From Cupriavidus sp. P-10 (lineage in GTDB: Bacteria; Pseudomonadota; Gammaproteobacteria; Burkholderiales; Burkholderiaceae): a stretch of 64,000 nucleotides of DNA. The notes under the pieces are model-generated. The model was not told where the DNA came from. It ran no database searches and saw nothing but the letters and a program-made list of their open reading frames with translations. This document shows, in pieces, positions 35,051 to 45,319 of this stretch (position 1 is its first letter; the number at the start of each line of letters is the position of its first letter). The stretch spans positions 930,001 to 994,000 of the forward strand of contig NZ_AP025172.1 in NCBI RefSeq assembly GCF_003402535.2, read 5' to 3'. A program made the position numbers and the translations under genes.

Positions 35051-35094
35051 GATTCCAATGCAAATCTGTTCGATAAAACGGAGTAACCCCACAC

Positions 35095-35583
35095 AGAGTG
35101 GGTCGTCTATGCTAAGGAGCCGTTCGGTGGCCCCCGGCAGGTCCTGGACTATCTGGGCCGCTACACGCATCGCGTAGCGATCTCCAACAACCGGCTACTT
35201 GAGCTTACCGAGGAGCACGTCACGTTCCGCTGGAAGGACTATCGCCACCCCGGCGAGCCGCACGCGATGTCCTTACCCGCCCACGAATTCATCCGACGCT
35301 TCCTGCTGCACGTGCTGCCGCGAGGATTCCAGCGGATCCGCCACTACGGCCTGCTCAGCAATCGCTCACGCGAGCGTGGGCTGGCCGATTGTCGCCGGTT
35401 GCTCGAGGCCCCGCCCTTGCGCGAGGTTCGCCTTCTCCCGCAGTCTGACTACCGCGACCGCTACGAGAAGCTGACCGGCCGGTCGTTGTACGACTGTCCC
35501 GTCTGCGCGCGGGGGCGCATGTTTTGTATCGAGCGCCTGTTGCCAACCGCTTTGCCACGCGCACCGCCGAGGAGGGTTGCATG
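35095..35583 (+). pseudogene. IS91-family transposase, 3' part
   Basis: Continues from the interrupted transposase: EWVVYAKEPFGGPRQVLDYL, then GRYTHRVAISNNRLLELTEE (with the conserved catalytic-tyrosine region of IS91 transposases), then FIRRFLLHVLPRGFQRIRHY and GLLSNRSRERGLADCRRLLE, to a cysteine pair DCPVCARGRM and the stop at 35583. It was separated from its 5' part by the IS3-family element. Confidence 0.88.
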
Positions 35584-35804
35584 ACCCCCCACGCGCATGC
35601 CGTCAATCACTGCGTTCGCTCCCTTTGGCGCGACACAGCAGGCAGGTTCGTGCCACAGGCCTCCAAGCGTCGCCGGCTCCGCCTAGGGTCAGCCGCCGAT
35701 CCCACGCAATGGCATCCATTGCCCACTCAGGTGCGAAGCAAAACTCCCAATCCGCACTGTCGCTGGCATCCGACCCGCAGGCGCAACGCGATTCAATGCC
35801 CATA
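35584..35804. other. Trailing sequence of the IS91 element up to the Tn3 end
   Basis: No gene is seen. This 221-bp stretch follows the IS91 transposase stop and ends exactly at the left Tn3-type terminal repeat. The IS91 terminus should lie here or have been cut away, but it could not be identified. Confidence 0.4.
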
Positions 35805-35843
35805 GGGGTCGCTTCAGAAAACGGAAAATTTTGCACGCTAAGC
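35805..35843 (+). repeat. Left terminal inverted repeat of the Tn3-family transposon
   Basis: The 39-bp repeat starts GGGGTCGCTTCAGAAAACGG and ends GCACGCTAAGC. It is the inverse of 53372-53410 with a single difference (T instead of A near base 26). Confidence 0.93.
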
Positions 35844-36546
35844 GATCGCTAGCCCCCGCCGGGCGCCAACTACCGGGCGACGAACCTGAACCATAGAATT
35901 CGGAGATAGTGTCCCGGCGGAGACACCGGACGTCCGCGGCCATATTCTACGAGTCAGCCAATTCTGCTCAACGAGAGGCAAGCCGGCACCGCCGTGTAGA
36001 GCATCAACCATAAAAGTGGCTCAAGGGGCACATTGTGCTGCCCGCCAGTTGATCTGTGTCCGCGGACCGCGACCTGCGTGAGACGTGCCGAGCCGGCCAT
36101 TGTTATCCAGCGAGCCGCGCCACAAGGCAGGATCCCAGTCGAACTGTGCGTCTCTGCTGGGGAGGCTTGGCCTTGCAACGCGTCAAAGGCGTGATTGCGA
36201 AAGCAAGCGTCAGGTACGGCACTTACCCCAACGCCAGGCGGCGCGACAAATACGCTCCATGCGGCACATAGATGTGGCGCCGTGTAACGGAAGCAACCCC
36301 GGTGATGCAATGTAAGCGAATCTGCCCAACCGTGACCGGGGGCAGCACGAATCAGCCGATGTCCTTTCGCGGAACGGCGCAAGCTGGCCCCTTGAAATTT
36401 GGCTGCGCAATTACTATTTTATTTTCGCTCAGGCAGTCGCGACCATTGCGCGCTGCGTGTTTCTGTTTGTTTGCCAGCAGCTTGGCAGGTGGATGGGAGC
36501 GCGTATGCCCCTTCGCCTCCTTGCTGCATCGAAGGAGGATACGACC
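35844..36546. promoter_or_regulatory. Transposon leader with sigma-32-like promoter for the hsp20 genes
   Basis: Apart from short open frames without similarity, the region holds CTTGAAA at 36391-36397 and TACTATTTT around 36412-36420, about 15 bases apart. This resembles heat shock sigma-32 promoters (CTTGAAA and CCCATnT). The ribosome site GAAGGAGG at 36531 precedes the first hsp20. The same CTTGAAA-TATTTT pair recurs at 38242. Confidence 0.6.
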
Positions 36547-36987
36547 ATGAGCGATCTATTCTTTGGAACCGACGTTTTCAGCGAGCTCGACCGCATGCAA
36601 AGGCAGATGGCGAGTTTGTTCGGCGGCTTCCCATCCAGCATCCGCTCCGGCCGCTTCGGGGCATTTCCCCCGGTCAATATCGGTGCCACGGACGATTCCA
36701 TCGAGATTGTCGCGTTCGCACCCGGGCTCAAGCCAGACCAGTTCGAGGTGTCGATCGACAAGGGCTTGCTGACCATCAGCGGCGAGCGCGAAGCGGCGCA
36801 AGCTGCGCACGATCCCGAGGTCCGGCTGTATGCGCAAGAGCGATTCACCGGCACGTTCCGGCGTGTGGTCGAATTGCCGCAAAGCGCCGACCCCGACAAA
36901 GTCCAGGCGCGCTATGCCAACGGCTGCCTGTCTATCAGTGTCGGCAAGCGCGAAGCCTCAAAGCCCCGGGCGATCACGGTCCAATAA
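36547..36987 (+). CDS. Small heat shock protein (Hsp20/alpha-crystallin), first copy
   Basis: A 146-residue Hsp20. The alpha-crystallin domain spans about residues 40-135 (PPVNIGATDDSIEIVAFAPG, then LKPDQFEVSIDKGLLTISGE, then ERFTGTFRRVVELPQSADPD, then YANGCLSISVGKRE). These holdases bind unfolding proteins and pass them to DnaK and GroEL, both encoded downstream. The classical C-terminal IXI motif is weak (AITVQ). It is separated from the next hsp20 by 15 bases. Confidence 0.93.
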   Translation: MSDLFFGTDVFSELDRMQRQMASLFGGFPSSIRSGRFGAFPPVNIGATDDSIEIVAFAPGLKPDQFEVSIDKGLLTISGEREAAQAAHDPEVRLYAQERFTGTFRRVVELPQSADPDKVQARYANGCLSISVGKREASKPRAITVQ

Positions 36988-37002
36988 CGTGAGGAGAATG
37001 CC

Positions 37003-37410
37003 ATGAACGAGACTACCCAAGTGGCTGAACGCAACCAGAACGCGGTGACAACAGGTCAGGAGGACAGGTCCACGCCGACGATGACCCTGCTTCCCGCGGT
37101 CGACATCGTCGAGGACAGCAACGGCGTCACCCTCTGGGCCGATCTTCCGGGTGTGACCAAGGACAAGCTTGAGGTGAATGTCCACGACGGCAACCTCCAT
37201 ATCGAGGCGGAAGCGGTCGTGCCCACGCCCCAAGGCCTGCGGGTGCAACACGCGGAGATTCGACAGCCTCACTTCGCCCGCGCTTTCTCGCTAAGTGCCG
37301 ACCTTGACGCGTCGAAGATCGAGGCGAACCTGCAGGACGGCGTGCTCAAGCTGACGATCCCGCGTCGCGACGAAGCGCGTCCGCGTCGCATTGCAGTCAA
37401 CGTGGCGTGA
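37003..37410 (+). CDS. Small heat shock protein (Hsp20), second copy
   Basis: A 135-residue Hsp20 with alpha-crystallin elements LLPAVDIVEDSNGVTLWADL, then PGVTKDKLEVNVHDGNLHIE, then RQPHFARAFSLSADLDASKI and LQDGVLKLTIPRRDEARPRR. It is different in sequence from the first and third copies, so the cluster holds diverged small heat shock proteins, not recent duplicates. It is probably in one operon with its neighbours. Confidence 0.93.
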   Translation: MNETTQVAERNQNAVTTGQEDRSTPTMTLLPAVDIVEDSNGVTLWADLPGVTKDKLEVNVHDGNLHIEAEAVVPTPQGLRVQHAEIRQPHFARAFSLSADLDASKIEANLQDGVLKLTIPRRDEARPRRIAVNVA

Positions 37411-37498
37411 GTTGCCGCCGCCGGGTACCGGTGGCGTCTGCAAGGGCGCCACCGCAGTACCCGCGGAAATGGGCTGGACATACATCGGTGAGGACAAG

Positions 37499-38065
37499 AT
37501 GAAAACAGACCTGGGCAAATGGAACCCATTCAAGTTCCTACGCAAATCGACAGAGGATAGGCAGCCGACGGGCGAGTCGTCGAATGTTCCAGCGCCAAGG
37601 CACTGGACACCGGACTGGCCCGACGTTTCACGGCTATTTTCAAGCGATCCCCTGCGTGCGATGGGCGAGTTCCTGCATGAACCCTTCGCGGGCTTCGGCG
37701 GCCTGGATCGATGGTTCGGTGACTTCAGTTCTTCGCGCTTCCAACCTCGCATCGATGTAGTCGATGATGGCACGGCGCTGAGGATCACGGCGGAACTGCC
37801 CGGCATGGATCGCGAGGACCTGCAGACCACCATCGAAGATGGCGCGCTGGTGTTACGGGGTGAGAAGAAGCAGGACATTCAGAGCGAGGAAAACGGCTGC
37901 TACCGGCTGGAGCGGGCATACGGCGCTTTCATGCGCAGTATTCCGCTGCCCGATGGCATCGACCTCGATCACATCGATGCGAAGTTCGACAGAGGCGTAT
38001 TGACGCTGCGTCTACCCAAGACCGGCTCGTCGCAATCTGCGGTGAAGAAGATCGAGGTGAAGTGA
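37499..38065 (+). CDS. Small heat shock protein (Hsp20), third copy
   Basis: A 188-residue Hsp20 with a longer N-terminal arm (MKTDLGKWNPFKFLRKSTED) than the first two. Its core reads RFQPRIDVVDDGTALRITAE, then LPGMDREDLQTTIEDGALVL, then RLERAYGAFMRSIPLPDGID. It is clearly paralogous to the copy at 42948: both share WFGDFSSSRFQPRIDVVD and GEKKQD. The ATG at 37499 matches the start of that copy. Confidence 0.93.
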   Translation: MKTDLGKWNPFKFLRKSTEDRQPTGESSNVPAPRHWTPDWPDVSRLFSSDPLRAMGEFLHEPFAGFGGLDRWFGDFSSSRFQPRIDVVDDGTALRITAELPGMDREDLQTTIEDGALVLRGEKKQDIQSEENGCYRLERAYGAFMRSIPLPDGIDLDHIDAKFDRGVLTLRLPKTGSSQSAVKKIEVK

Positions 38066-38241
38066 GCGAAAGATGGCGAGCTGCGTCAAGGGAATACACT
38101 CGCGTGAGTCTGCGCGCTCAGCTGGGAGATTCCAGCTGGCCGTGCAAGGTAGCGCCTCCGAGGCCCTTTCTGGCATAGGCGGCGCTCGGAACGCGCGGTG
38201 CTGGCTTGCAACTGCAGCGAATCCACGTGCGACGCTAAGGT

Positions 38242-38270
38242 CTTGAAATCGCCGGACTGGCCTCTATTTT
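38242..38270 (+). promoter_or_regulatory. Sigma-32-like heat shock promoter
   Basis: CTTGAAA at 38242-38248 and CTCTATTTT at 38262-38270 have heat shock spacing. The gene at 38303 follows, with groES, groEL and dnaK further down. It resembles the promoter before the first hsp20 gene. Confidence 0.55.
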
Positions 38271-38302
38271 CACGGCAAACTCTTCCCGAGATGGAGACTT
38301 CG

Positions 38303-38683
38303 ATGGAATTCGATTCTGAGTGGGTGACGCTAGGCAGGCATCGGGTGCGGCTCAAGTGCACGCGCGGCTTTCCTACCGAGCGGACGCGGCGCGTAGCGGA
38401 GTTGGTCACAGTCGCGATCGATAACAACCTCAGCGCGCGGGCCCGTTTGGTCGACGTCACAGCGCAAGGCGATGCTTACGTGATCAGCATCGGCACGACG
38501 TTCGACAAGGACAGAGTGGCGGCCCCCCACCTGGAGGTGGCGCTGGCCACGATGTTTGGCTTGTCGCCCGAGCAGGTCACGATTGACGTTGTCGTCGTCA
38601 GTCAGGCAGAGGTGGATGTGCATTTTGGCGTATATGAGCGGATGCTGGCAGAGAAGCTCGGCACCGTGCCGGCCATTCAGTGA
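38303..38683 (+). CDS. Unknown protein of the chaperone cluster, 126 residues
   Basis: The product (MEFDSEWVTLGRHRVRLKCT, then RGFPTERTRRVAELVTVAID, then VVVVSQAEVDVHFGVYERML) is a small alpha/beta protein. No domain is recognised. GGAG lies 6 bases before the ATG at 38303, which favours it over an ATG at 38291. Its own sigma-32-like promoter and its place between the hsp20 and groES genes suggest a heat-induced role. Confidence 0.65.
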   Translation: MEFDSEWVTLGRHRVRLKCTRGFPTERTRRVAELVTVAIDNNLSARARLVDVTAQGDAYVISIGTTFDKDRVAAPHLEVALATMFGLSPEQVTIDVVVVSQAEVDVHFGVYERMLAEKLGTVPAIQ

Positions 38684-38830
38684 AGCGCCAGGATCGGTTC
38701 CTGGCCAATAATGCTAGCGGCTTGATCCAGACGCCGGCGTTGACACGTGAATGCCCTGAACGGCGGCCCGGACACGACCCGATCGGCCGGACAAGCTCAT
38801 GATCACAGTGATCGGACGAGGAGCAAGGCT

Positions 38831-39118
38831 ATGAACATCCGTCCACTACACGATCGCGTCATCGTCAAACGCTTGGACGCAGAACACAAGACGGCCAGCG
38901 GTATTGTCATCCCCGATACCGCCGCCGAAAAGCCGGACCAGGGCGAAGTCCTGGCTGTCGGCCCCGGCAAGCGCCTGGGCGATGGCCATGTCGGCGCGCC
39001 GAGCGTGAAGATTGGCGAGCGCGTGCTATTTGGCAAGTATGCGGGCACCACCGTCAAGCTTGAAGGCGAGGAGGTGCTGGTTATGCGTGACGAGGATATT
39101 CTGTGCGTCGTCGAATAG
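38831..39118 (+). CDS. groES: Co-chaperonin GroES
   Basis: A 95-residue GroES starting [20 protein letters not shown]. The mobile loop region ([20 protein letters not shown]) that contacts GroEL is intact, as is [20 protein letters not shown]. It caps the GroEL ring during folding. The ATG at 38831 has the ribosome site AGGAGC. It is the first gene of the groES-groEL-dnaK block, 41 bases before groEL. Confidence 0.95.
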   Translation: MNIRPLHDRVIVKRLDAEHKTASGIVIPDTAAEKPDQGEVLAVGPGKRLGDGHVGAPSVKIGERVLFGKYAGTTVKLEGEEVLVMRDEDILCVVE

Positions 39119-39138
39119 AGGAAGGAACAGAAGGTTAG

Positions 39139-40782
<1,644 letters not shown>

Positions 40783-40868
40783 CGAGACCCGCAAGGCGCG
40801 CGGCGAGTCCCTACGGCTGTGGATTTACAGGGAGTCTCCTACCAGGAAGCGCCAGGCGCTTGGACATC

Positions 40869-42806
40869 ATGAGCAAGATCATCGGGATTGACCTCGGCAC
40901 CACGAATTCGTGTGTGGCGCTGATGGAAGGCAACCAAGTCAAAGTGATTGAGAACTCCGAAGGCTCGCGCACGACCCCTTCGATCGTCGCCTATGTGAAC
41001 GACGGCGAAATCCTCGTCGGCGCACCCGCCAAGCGGCAGGCCGTCACGAATCCAAAGAACACGCTGTTTGCCATAAAGCGGCTGATCGGCCGCCGCTACG
41101 AGGAAAAGGAAGTGCAGAAGGACATTGGCCTGATGCCCTTCGCAATCTTGAAGGCTGACAACGGCGACGCATGGGTCGAAGCGCAAGGCCAGAAGCTCGC
41201 CCCGCCGCAAGTCTCGGCTGAGGTGCTGCGCAAGATGAAGAAGACCGCCGAAGACTATCTTGGCGAGCCTGTCACCGAAGCCGTCATCACGGTGCCCGCC
41301 TACTTCAACGACAGCCAGCGCCAGGCGACCAAGGATGCCGGGCGCATCGCCGGGCTGGACGTCAAGCGCATCATCAACGAGCCGACCGCGGCGGCGCTCG
41401 CGTTCGGGCTGGACAAAAAGGAAAACCGCGACCGCAAGATTGCCGTGTTCGACCTCGGCGGCGGCACCTTCGACATCTCCATCATCGAGATCGCTGACTT
41501 GCAAGGCGAGAAGCAATTCGAAGTGCTGTCGACCAACGGTGATACCTTCCTGGGCGGAGAAGACTTCGACCAGCGCATCATCGACTACCTCATCGGCGAA
41601 TTCAAGAAGGACCAGGGGGTCGACTTGTCGCGGGACGTGCTGGCGCTGCAACGCCTGAAGGAAGCTGCGGAGAAGGCCAAGATCGAGCTCTCGTCAAGCC
41701 TGCAGACGGAAATCAGCCTGCCGTACATTACGGCCGACGCCAGCGGGCCGCGCCATTTGAACCTGAAGCTCACGCGTGCCAAGCTCGAAGCCCTGGTCGA
41801 AGACCTGGTCGAGCGCACGTTGGAGCCGTGCCGGATCGCGATCAAGGATGCCGGTATCGCGGTGGAAAAGATCGACGACGTCATTCTGGTGGGTGGCATG
41901 ACCCGTATGCCCAGAGTGCAGGAGAAGGTCAGGGCGTTCTTCGGCCGCGAGCCGCGCAAGGACGTCAACCCCGACGAAGCGGTGGCGGTGGGGGCGGCGA
42001 TCCAGGGCGCGGTGCTCGCCGGTGATCGCAAGGACGTGCTGCTGCTTGACGTCACGCCGCTTTCGCTGGGGATCGAGACCCTAGGTGGCGTGATGAGCAA
42101 GATGATCACCAAGAACACGACCATCCCGACCAAGTTTTCTCAGATCTTTTCTACGGCCGACGACAACCAGGCGGCGGTGACCATCAAAGTCTACCAAGGC
42201 GAACGCGAGATTGTTACGGGCAACAAGATGCTGGGCGAGTTCAACCTGGAGGGCATTGCACCGGCGCCGCGCGGCATGCCGCAGATCGAGGTGACGTTTG
42301 ACATCGACGCCAATGGCATCCTGCACGTGTCGGCGCAGGACAAGGCTACTGGCAAGGAGAACCGGATCACCATCAAAGCCAACTCCGGCCTGTCTGAAGG
42401 CGAGATCCAGCACATGGTGAAGGACGCCGAGGCTCATGCTGACGAAGACCGTCGACAGCGGGAGTTGGTCGATGCGCGCAACCACGGCGACGCGCTGGCA
42501 CACAGTTCGCGCAAGGCGCTGGCCGAATACGGCGAAAAGCTGGACGCGGACGAGAAGGGGAAGATCGAATCCGCAATCAAGGACCTTGAGGCGGCACTGA
42601 AGACCTCCGACAAGGCCGAGATCGACGCCAAGGCGCAGGCCCTGGCTACGGCCTCGCTGAAACTCGGCGAAAAGGTCTATGCGGACGTTCAGGTTCAGCC
42701 GGACACTGGCTCCGGTCGCGCAGCAGACGCGAAAGAGGCGAGCGCCGAGAAGAGTGACAAGGACGTGGAGGATGTTGAGTTCAAAGAAGCGGGCGCCAAG
42801 CAGTAA
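40869..42806 (+). CDS. dnaK: Chaperone DnaK (Hsp70)
   Basis: A 645-residue Hsp70. ATPase-domain motifs [35 protein letters not shown] and [14 protein letters not shown] are intact. The substrate-binding domain contains [17 protein letters not shown] and [14 protein letters not shown], with a C-terminal lid ending [13 protein letters not shown]. No dnaJ or grpE gene is seen, so it must use those of the host. The ATG at 40869 gives the standard [11 protein letters not shown]-terminus. It begins 86 bases after groEL. Confidence 0.95.
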   Translation: MSKIIGIDLGTTNSCVALMEGNQVKVIENSEGSRTTPSIVAYVNDGEILVGAPAKRQAVTNPKNTLFAIKRLIGRRYEEKEVQKDIGLMPFAILKADNGDAWVEAQGQKLAPPQVSAEVLRKMKKTAEDYLGEPVTEAVITVPAYFNDSQRQATKDAGRIAGLDVKRIINEPTAAALAFGLDKKENRDRKIAVFDLGGGTFDISIIEIADLQGEKQFEVLSTNGDTFLGGEDFDQRIIDYLIGEFKKDQGVDLSRDVLALQRLKEAAEKAKIELSSSLQTEISLPYITADASGPRHLNLKLTRAKLEALVEDLVERTLEPCRIAIKDAGIAVEKIDDVILVGGMTRMPRVQEKVRAFFGREPRKDVNPDEAVAVGAAIQGAVLAGDRKDVLLLDVTPLSLGIETLGGVMSKMITKNTTIPTKFSQIFSTADDNQAAVTIKVYQGEREIVTGNKMLGEFNLEGIAPAPRGMPQIEVTFDIDANGILHVSAQDKATGKENRITIKANSGLSEGEIQHMVKDAEAHADEDRRQRELVDARNHGDALAHSSRKALAEYGEKLDADEKGKIESAIKDLEAALKTSDKAEIDAKAQALATASLKLGEKVYADVQVQPDTGSGRAADAKEASAEKSDKDVEDVEFKEAGAKQ

Positions 42807-42947
42807 GCCGGCCGACGCCGCGGTCAAAGTTGGGGTGCCCGCAAGAAACCGCCCCTCAGTGGGATCCTATGGCCAACAGATCATCGACGATGCGGCTGAC
42901 ACCGACTGGAGTCCGGTTATCCCGCCAGACCCTTAGTGGAGGATACG

Positions 42948-43511
42948 ATGAACACCGATCCGAAGAAGTGGAATCTCTTCAAGTTCCTTCGTGAAGCGGC
43001 CCGCAAGTCCAATCCGGACAGCCTGGAAGGCCCGCCGGGGAGCGAGCAGTGGCGTGCCTCCTGGCCTGACATTCCGCGACTGTTCTCACGCGAACCGTGG
43101 CGCGCAGTGGAGGAGTTCTTTCATGACCCGTTTGCCGGCCGGAGTGCGCTCGAGCGATGGTTTGGCGACTTCAGTTCTTCGCGCTTCCAGCCGCGCATCG
43201 ACGTGGTCGACGAAGGGCAGGTGCTGCGCGTGACCGCCGAATTGCCAGGGATGGACCGCGAAGACCTGAACGTGAGCGTCGAGGACGGGGCGATCGTGCT
43301 GCGCGGCGAGAAAAAGCAGGACGTGCGCAGCGAGGAAGATGGCTGCTACCGGCTAGAGCGCGCCTATGGAAGCTTCGTGCGCACGATTCCCATGCCGGAG
43401 AACGCCGACCCCGATCACGCCCTGGCAAAGTTTGACAATGGTGTGCTCACGTTGACCGTGCCGAAATCGGAGCCGGCGCGCTCCGCGAGTCGCACGATCG
43501 ACATTGGCTAG
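42948..43511 (+). CDS. Small heat shock protein (Hsp20), fourth copy
   Basis: A 187-residue Hsp20, MNTDPKKWNLFKFLREAARK at the start, with alpha-crystallin core RFQPRIDVVDEGQVLRVTAE, then LPGMDREDLNVSVEDGAIVL, then RLERAYGSFVRTIPMPENAD. It is paralogous to the copy at 37499 (common stretch ERWFGDFSSSRFQPRIDVVD, with ER versus DR). GGAGG lies before the ATG at 42948. The two copies bracket the groESL-dnaK genes, so the block may have grown by duplication. Confidence 0.93.
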   Translation: MNTDPKKWNLFKFLREAARKSNPDSLEGPPGSEQWRASWPDIPRLFSREPWRAVEEFFHDPFAGRSALERWFGDFSSSRFQPRIDVVDEGQVLRVTAELPGMDREDLNVSVEDGAIVLRGEKKQDVRSEEDGCYRLERAYGSFVRTIPMPENADPDHALAKFDNGVLTLTVPKSEPARSASRTIDIG

Positions 43512-43564
43512 AGCAAGCAGGTAAGAAGTGTTTTGGTGGCGAGCGGATATCGTGCGAGCCGGGC

Positions 43565-43640
43565 CATTGGCTCATCTGGTAGAGCAGTGGACATTCGATC
43601 CGTTGGTCGCTGGTTCGGGTCCAGTACAGCCTTCCGGACA
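43565..43640 (+). pseudogene. tRNA-Lys-like relic inside the transposon
   Basis: The sequence begins GGGCCATTGGCTCATCTGGT and continues through a D-arm, an anticodon arm and a T-arm (GGTTCGGGTCC) in good agreement with bacterial tRNA-Lys. The anticodon loop is changed to CATTCGA, so the conserved U33 is an A, and the 3' part (TACAGCC) cannot pair with the 5' acceptor strand. It is therefore a damaged tRNA gene or a tRNA-shaped attachment-site relic. Confidence 0.55.
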
Positions 43641-43845
43641 AGGGCGCTGGCGTCGCGGCCGGTCCAGAGGGTCGAGATTCCTGAACCACTGCTCACGACG
43701 ATGTTCGAGACGATAGTGGCCGGCCGCGAAGATTATAACAATCGCCAGCGCAAACGAACGCACCACCATTGCCACCCATCAGTAGAACAGTAAGGCACTC
43801 GCGCCCTTTTCATCAATCTCACCTACAGGTGATCACCGGCCGCAT

Positions 43846-45078
43846 TCAGCCCCCGCCTGTTGCCTCCGGCTCCCTGAGCCTCACCGGAAAATGGATCTCG
43901 AAGCTTGTGCCGTGCCCTTTACGCGATTTGAAATGGATGACGCCCTCAAGCGTCCGGCAGAGCTCCTTCACGATTGCCAGTCCCAGTCCGGCGCCTGGGA
44001 TGTCCTCGTCTGCCGCCCGCTCGAATTCATTGAACACGCGTGCCTGGTCAGATGGCGCGATGCCCACGCCCGTATCCGACACCCGCAGATACCAATGATC
44101 CGCCTCCACCCTGCCCACCGTCAGGTGAACCTCGCCCTCGAGCGTGTATTTCAGGGCGTTCGACAGCATATTCGTCGCCACCTGCTTCAGCCGGAGCCGG
44201 TGCGAGCGAACGGAACTCAACCTAGGGTCACGCTCGGCTTCGAGCCGCAAGCCTTTGGCTTCAAACAGCGGACGTGAAGTCGCCACCAGTTCGTCAAATA
44301 GCTCGCCCAGGTCAACTGTCTCGGGGAGGACGTGTGAACCGTCTCCGAGGACGACTGAATACTCCACCATCTGGTCGACCAGCTGCTTCATGTCAGCAGC
44401 CTGCCGGCTCGCCAATGCAACCCCGGCTTCCGTTTTCGCCGGTGCACGGGAGATCAGTTGCAGCGCAATTGAAAACGCGTTCAGGAAATTGCGCAGGTCG
44501 TGGACGACGCTGCGCGTAATCTGCATGCGCGACTCGTGCAGCTCGCTTAGCAGCCGCTGCCTGAGTTCGAGCTCATCATTGGCGCGCTCGAGGCGAGCGG
44601 TATATTGGTCGATCTTGCGCTCGCGCTCGGACACGACCTCCCGGATCGATGTCAGCGTCACGAAACTGCGCGCTTCATCGATCAGGCGACGCGCGCGGGC
44701 TTCGTATTGCCGGCTGAAGCTCGGGACCGACTGCGCATATTCGTCGAGCGCGTCATCCAGCACCTGACCCAACAGGTCCATCTCACGCACCAGTTCCACG
44801 ATCTGGTAACCCTGGCGCCAGCGCACATTGCCGTGCTGACGCGCACCCCGCCCGATTGCCGGCTCGGCCTGGTCGAGATCTTCCGCCTCGAGCGCCACGC
44901 AGATGCTGTCGATAATCTGGGGCAGATGGTCTGCGAGCTGTTCGTACGTCAGCCGGTCAGCCTCCGTCAGGATTTCATCCGCAGATACCGCGCCCATCCA
45001 CCGCTCAGTCAGCGCGGTTCGGCGCTGCTGGAGAAAGGCGGCAAGGCCGCGAAGGGGCGCCGATTGCAGGTCGGGCAT
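43846..45078 (-). CDS. Sensor histidine kinase with RsbRD N-terminal domain
   Basis: A 410-residue soluble histidine kinase. The N-terminal RsbRD_N-like domain (residues about 15-140: RRTALTERWMGAVSADEILT, then YEQLADHLPQIIDSICVALE) is also seen in stressosome-linked proteins. After a coiled coil (150-190) come the HisKA H-box with His193 (SVVHDLRNFLNAFS) and HATPase motifs NMLSNALKYTLEG, VSDTGVGIAPSD and GAGLGLAIVKELC. No partner regulator gene is intact in the transposon. It may signal stress to another regulator. Confidence 0.9.
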   Translation of the reverse strand: MPDLQSAPLRGLAAFLQQRRTALTERWMGAVSADEILTEADRLTYEQLADHLPQIIDSICVALEAEDLDQAEPAIGRGARQHGNVRWRQGYQIVELVREMDLLGQVLDDALDEYAQSVPSFSRQYEARARRLIDEARSFVTLTSIREVVSERERKIDQYTARLERANDELELRQRLLSELHESRMQITRSVVHDLRNFLNAFSIALQLISRAPAKTEAGVALASRQAADMKQLVDQMVEYSVVLGDGSHVLPETVDLGELFDELVATSRPLFEAKGLRLEAERDPRLSSVRSHRLRLKQVATNMLSNALKYTLEGEVHLTVGRVEADHWYLRVSDTGVGIAPSDQARVFNEFERAADEDIPGAGLGLAIVKELCRTLEGVIHFKSRKGHGTSFEIHFPVRLREPEATGGG

Positions 45079-45319
45079 GATCAGGTTGGGTCGGCAAATG
45101 GGAAATGAGGGTTGGCCCGGACGGGTTGGCGGGTGACCAGCGAGGAGGCGGCATGGCTTGATTATCCGTCAGACCGGCCCTCTGGAACGGGATTTGCGTG
45201 ATGCACAGGTAATCTACACAGTATCAAGCTCAGACCCTTGGAACCTACATGTGGGACCCCGATCAATCGCGCCCCTGCCACTATCTGACCCGGCGTGCCC
45301 ATCCAATCCGGATATATGC

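Larger units (their letters stand above)
33777..35091 (+). mobile_element. IS3-family insertion sequence
   Basis: A 1315-bp element beginning TGG and ending CCA, with imperfect terminal repeats (19 of 26 matches: TGGAGATGACCCGTTTTTTC and the inverted TGGGGTTACTCCGTTTTATC). The 3-bp target duplication CAC is at 33774-33776 and 35092-35094. It carries orfA and orfB and interrupts an IS91 transposase gene. The perfect duplication and the restorable target frame indicate a recent insertion. Confidence 0.93.
28295..35583 (+). mobile_element. IS91-family element core, interrupted by a RIT element and an IS3-family element
   Basis: Without the insertions this stretch is a two-gene IS91-type unit: a tyrosine integrase (28295-28339 plus 32218-33058) and a Y1/HUH transposase (33067-33776 plus 35095-35583), 8 bases apart. 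IS91 elements move by rolling-circle transposition. The outer ends are not resolved: the group II intron lies to the left (26301-28160) and the Tn3-type repeat begins at 35805. The coordinates here span only the coding part. Confidence 0.8.

Noticed and set aside
43447..43696. Short minus-strand proteins overlapping the tRNA-like sequence
   Set aside because: Their sequence (for example LDPNQRPTDRM) is the familiar false translation of a tRNA-like region.
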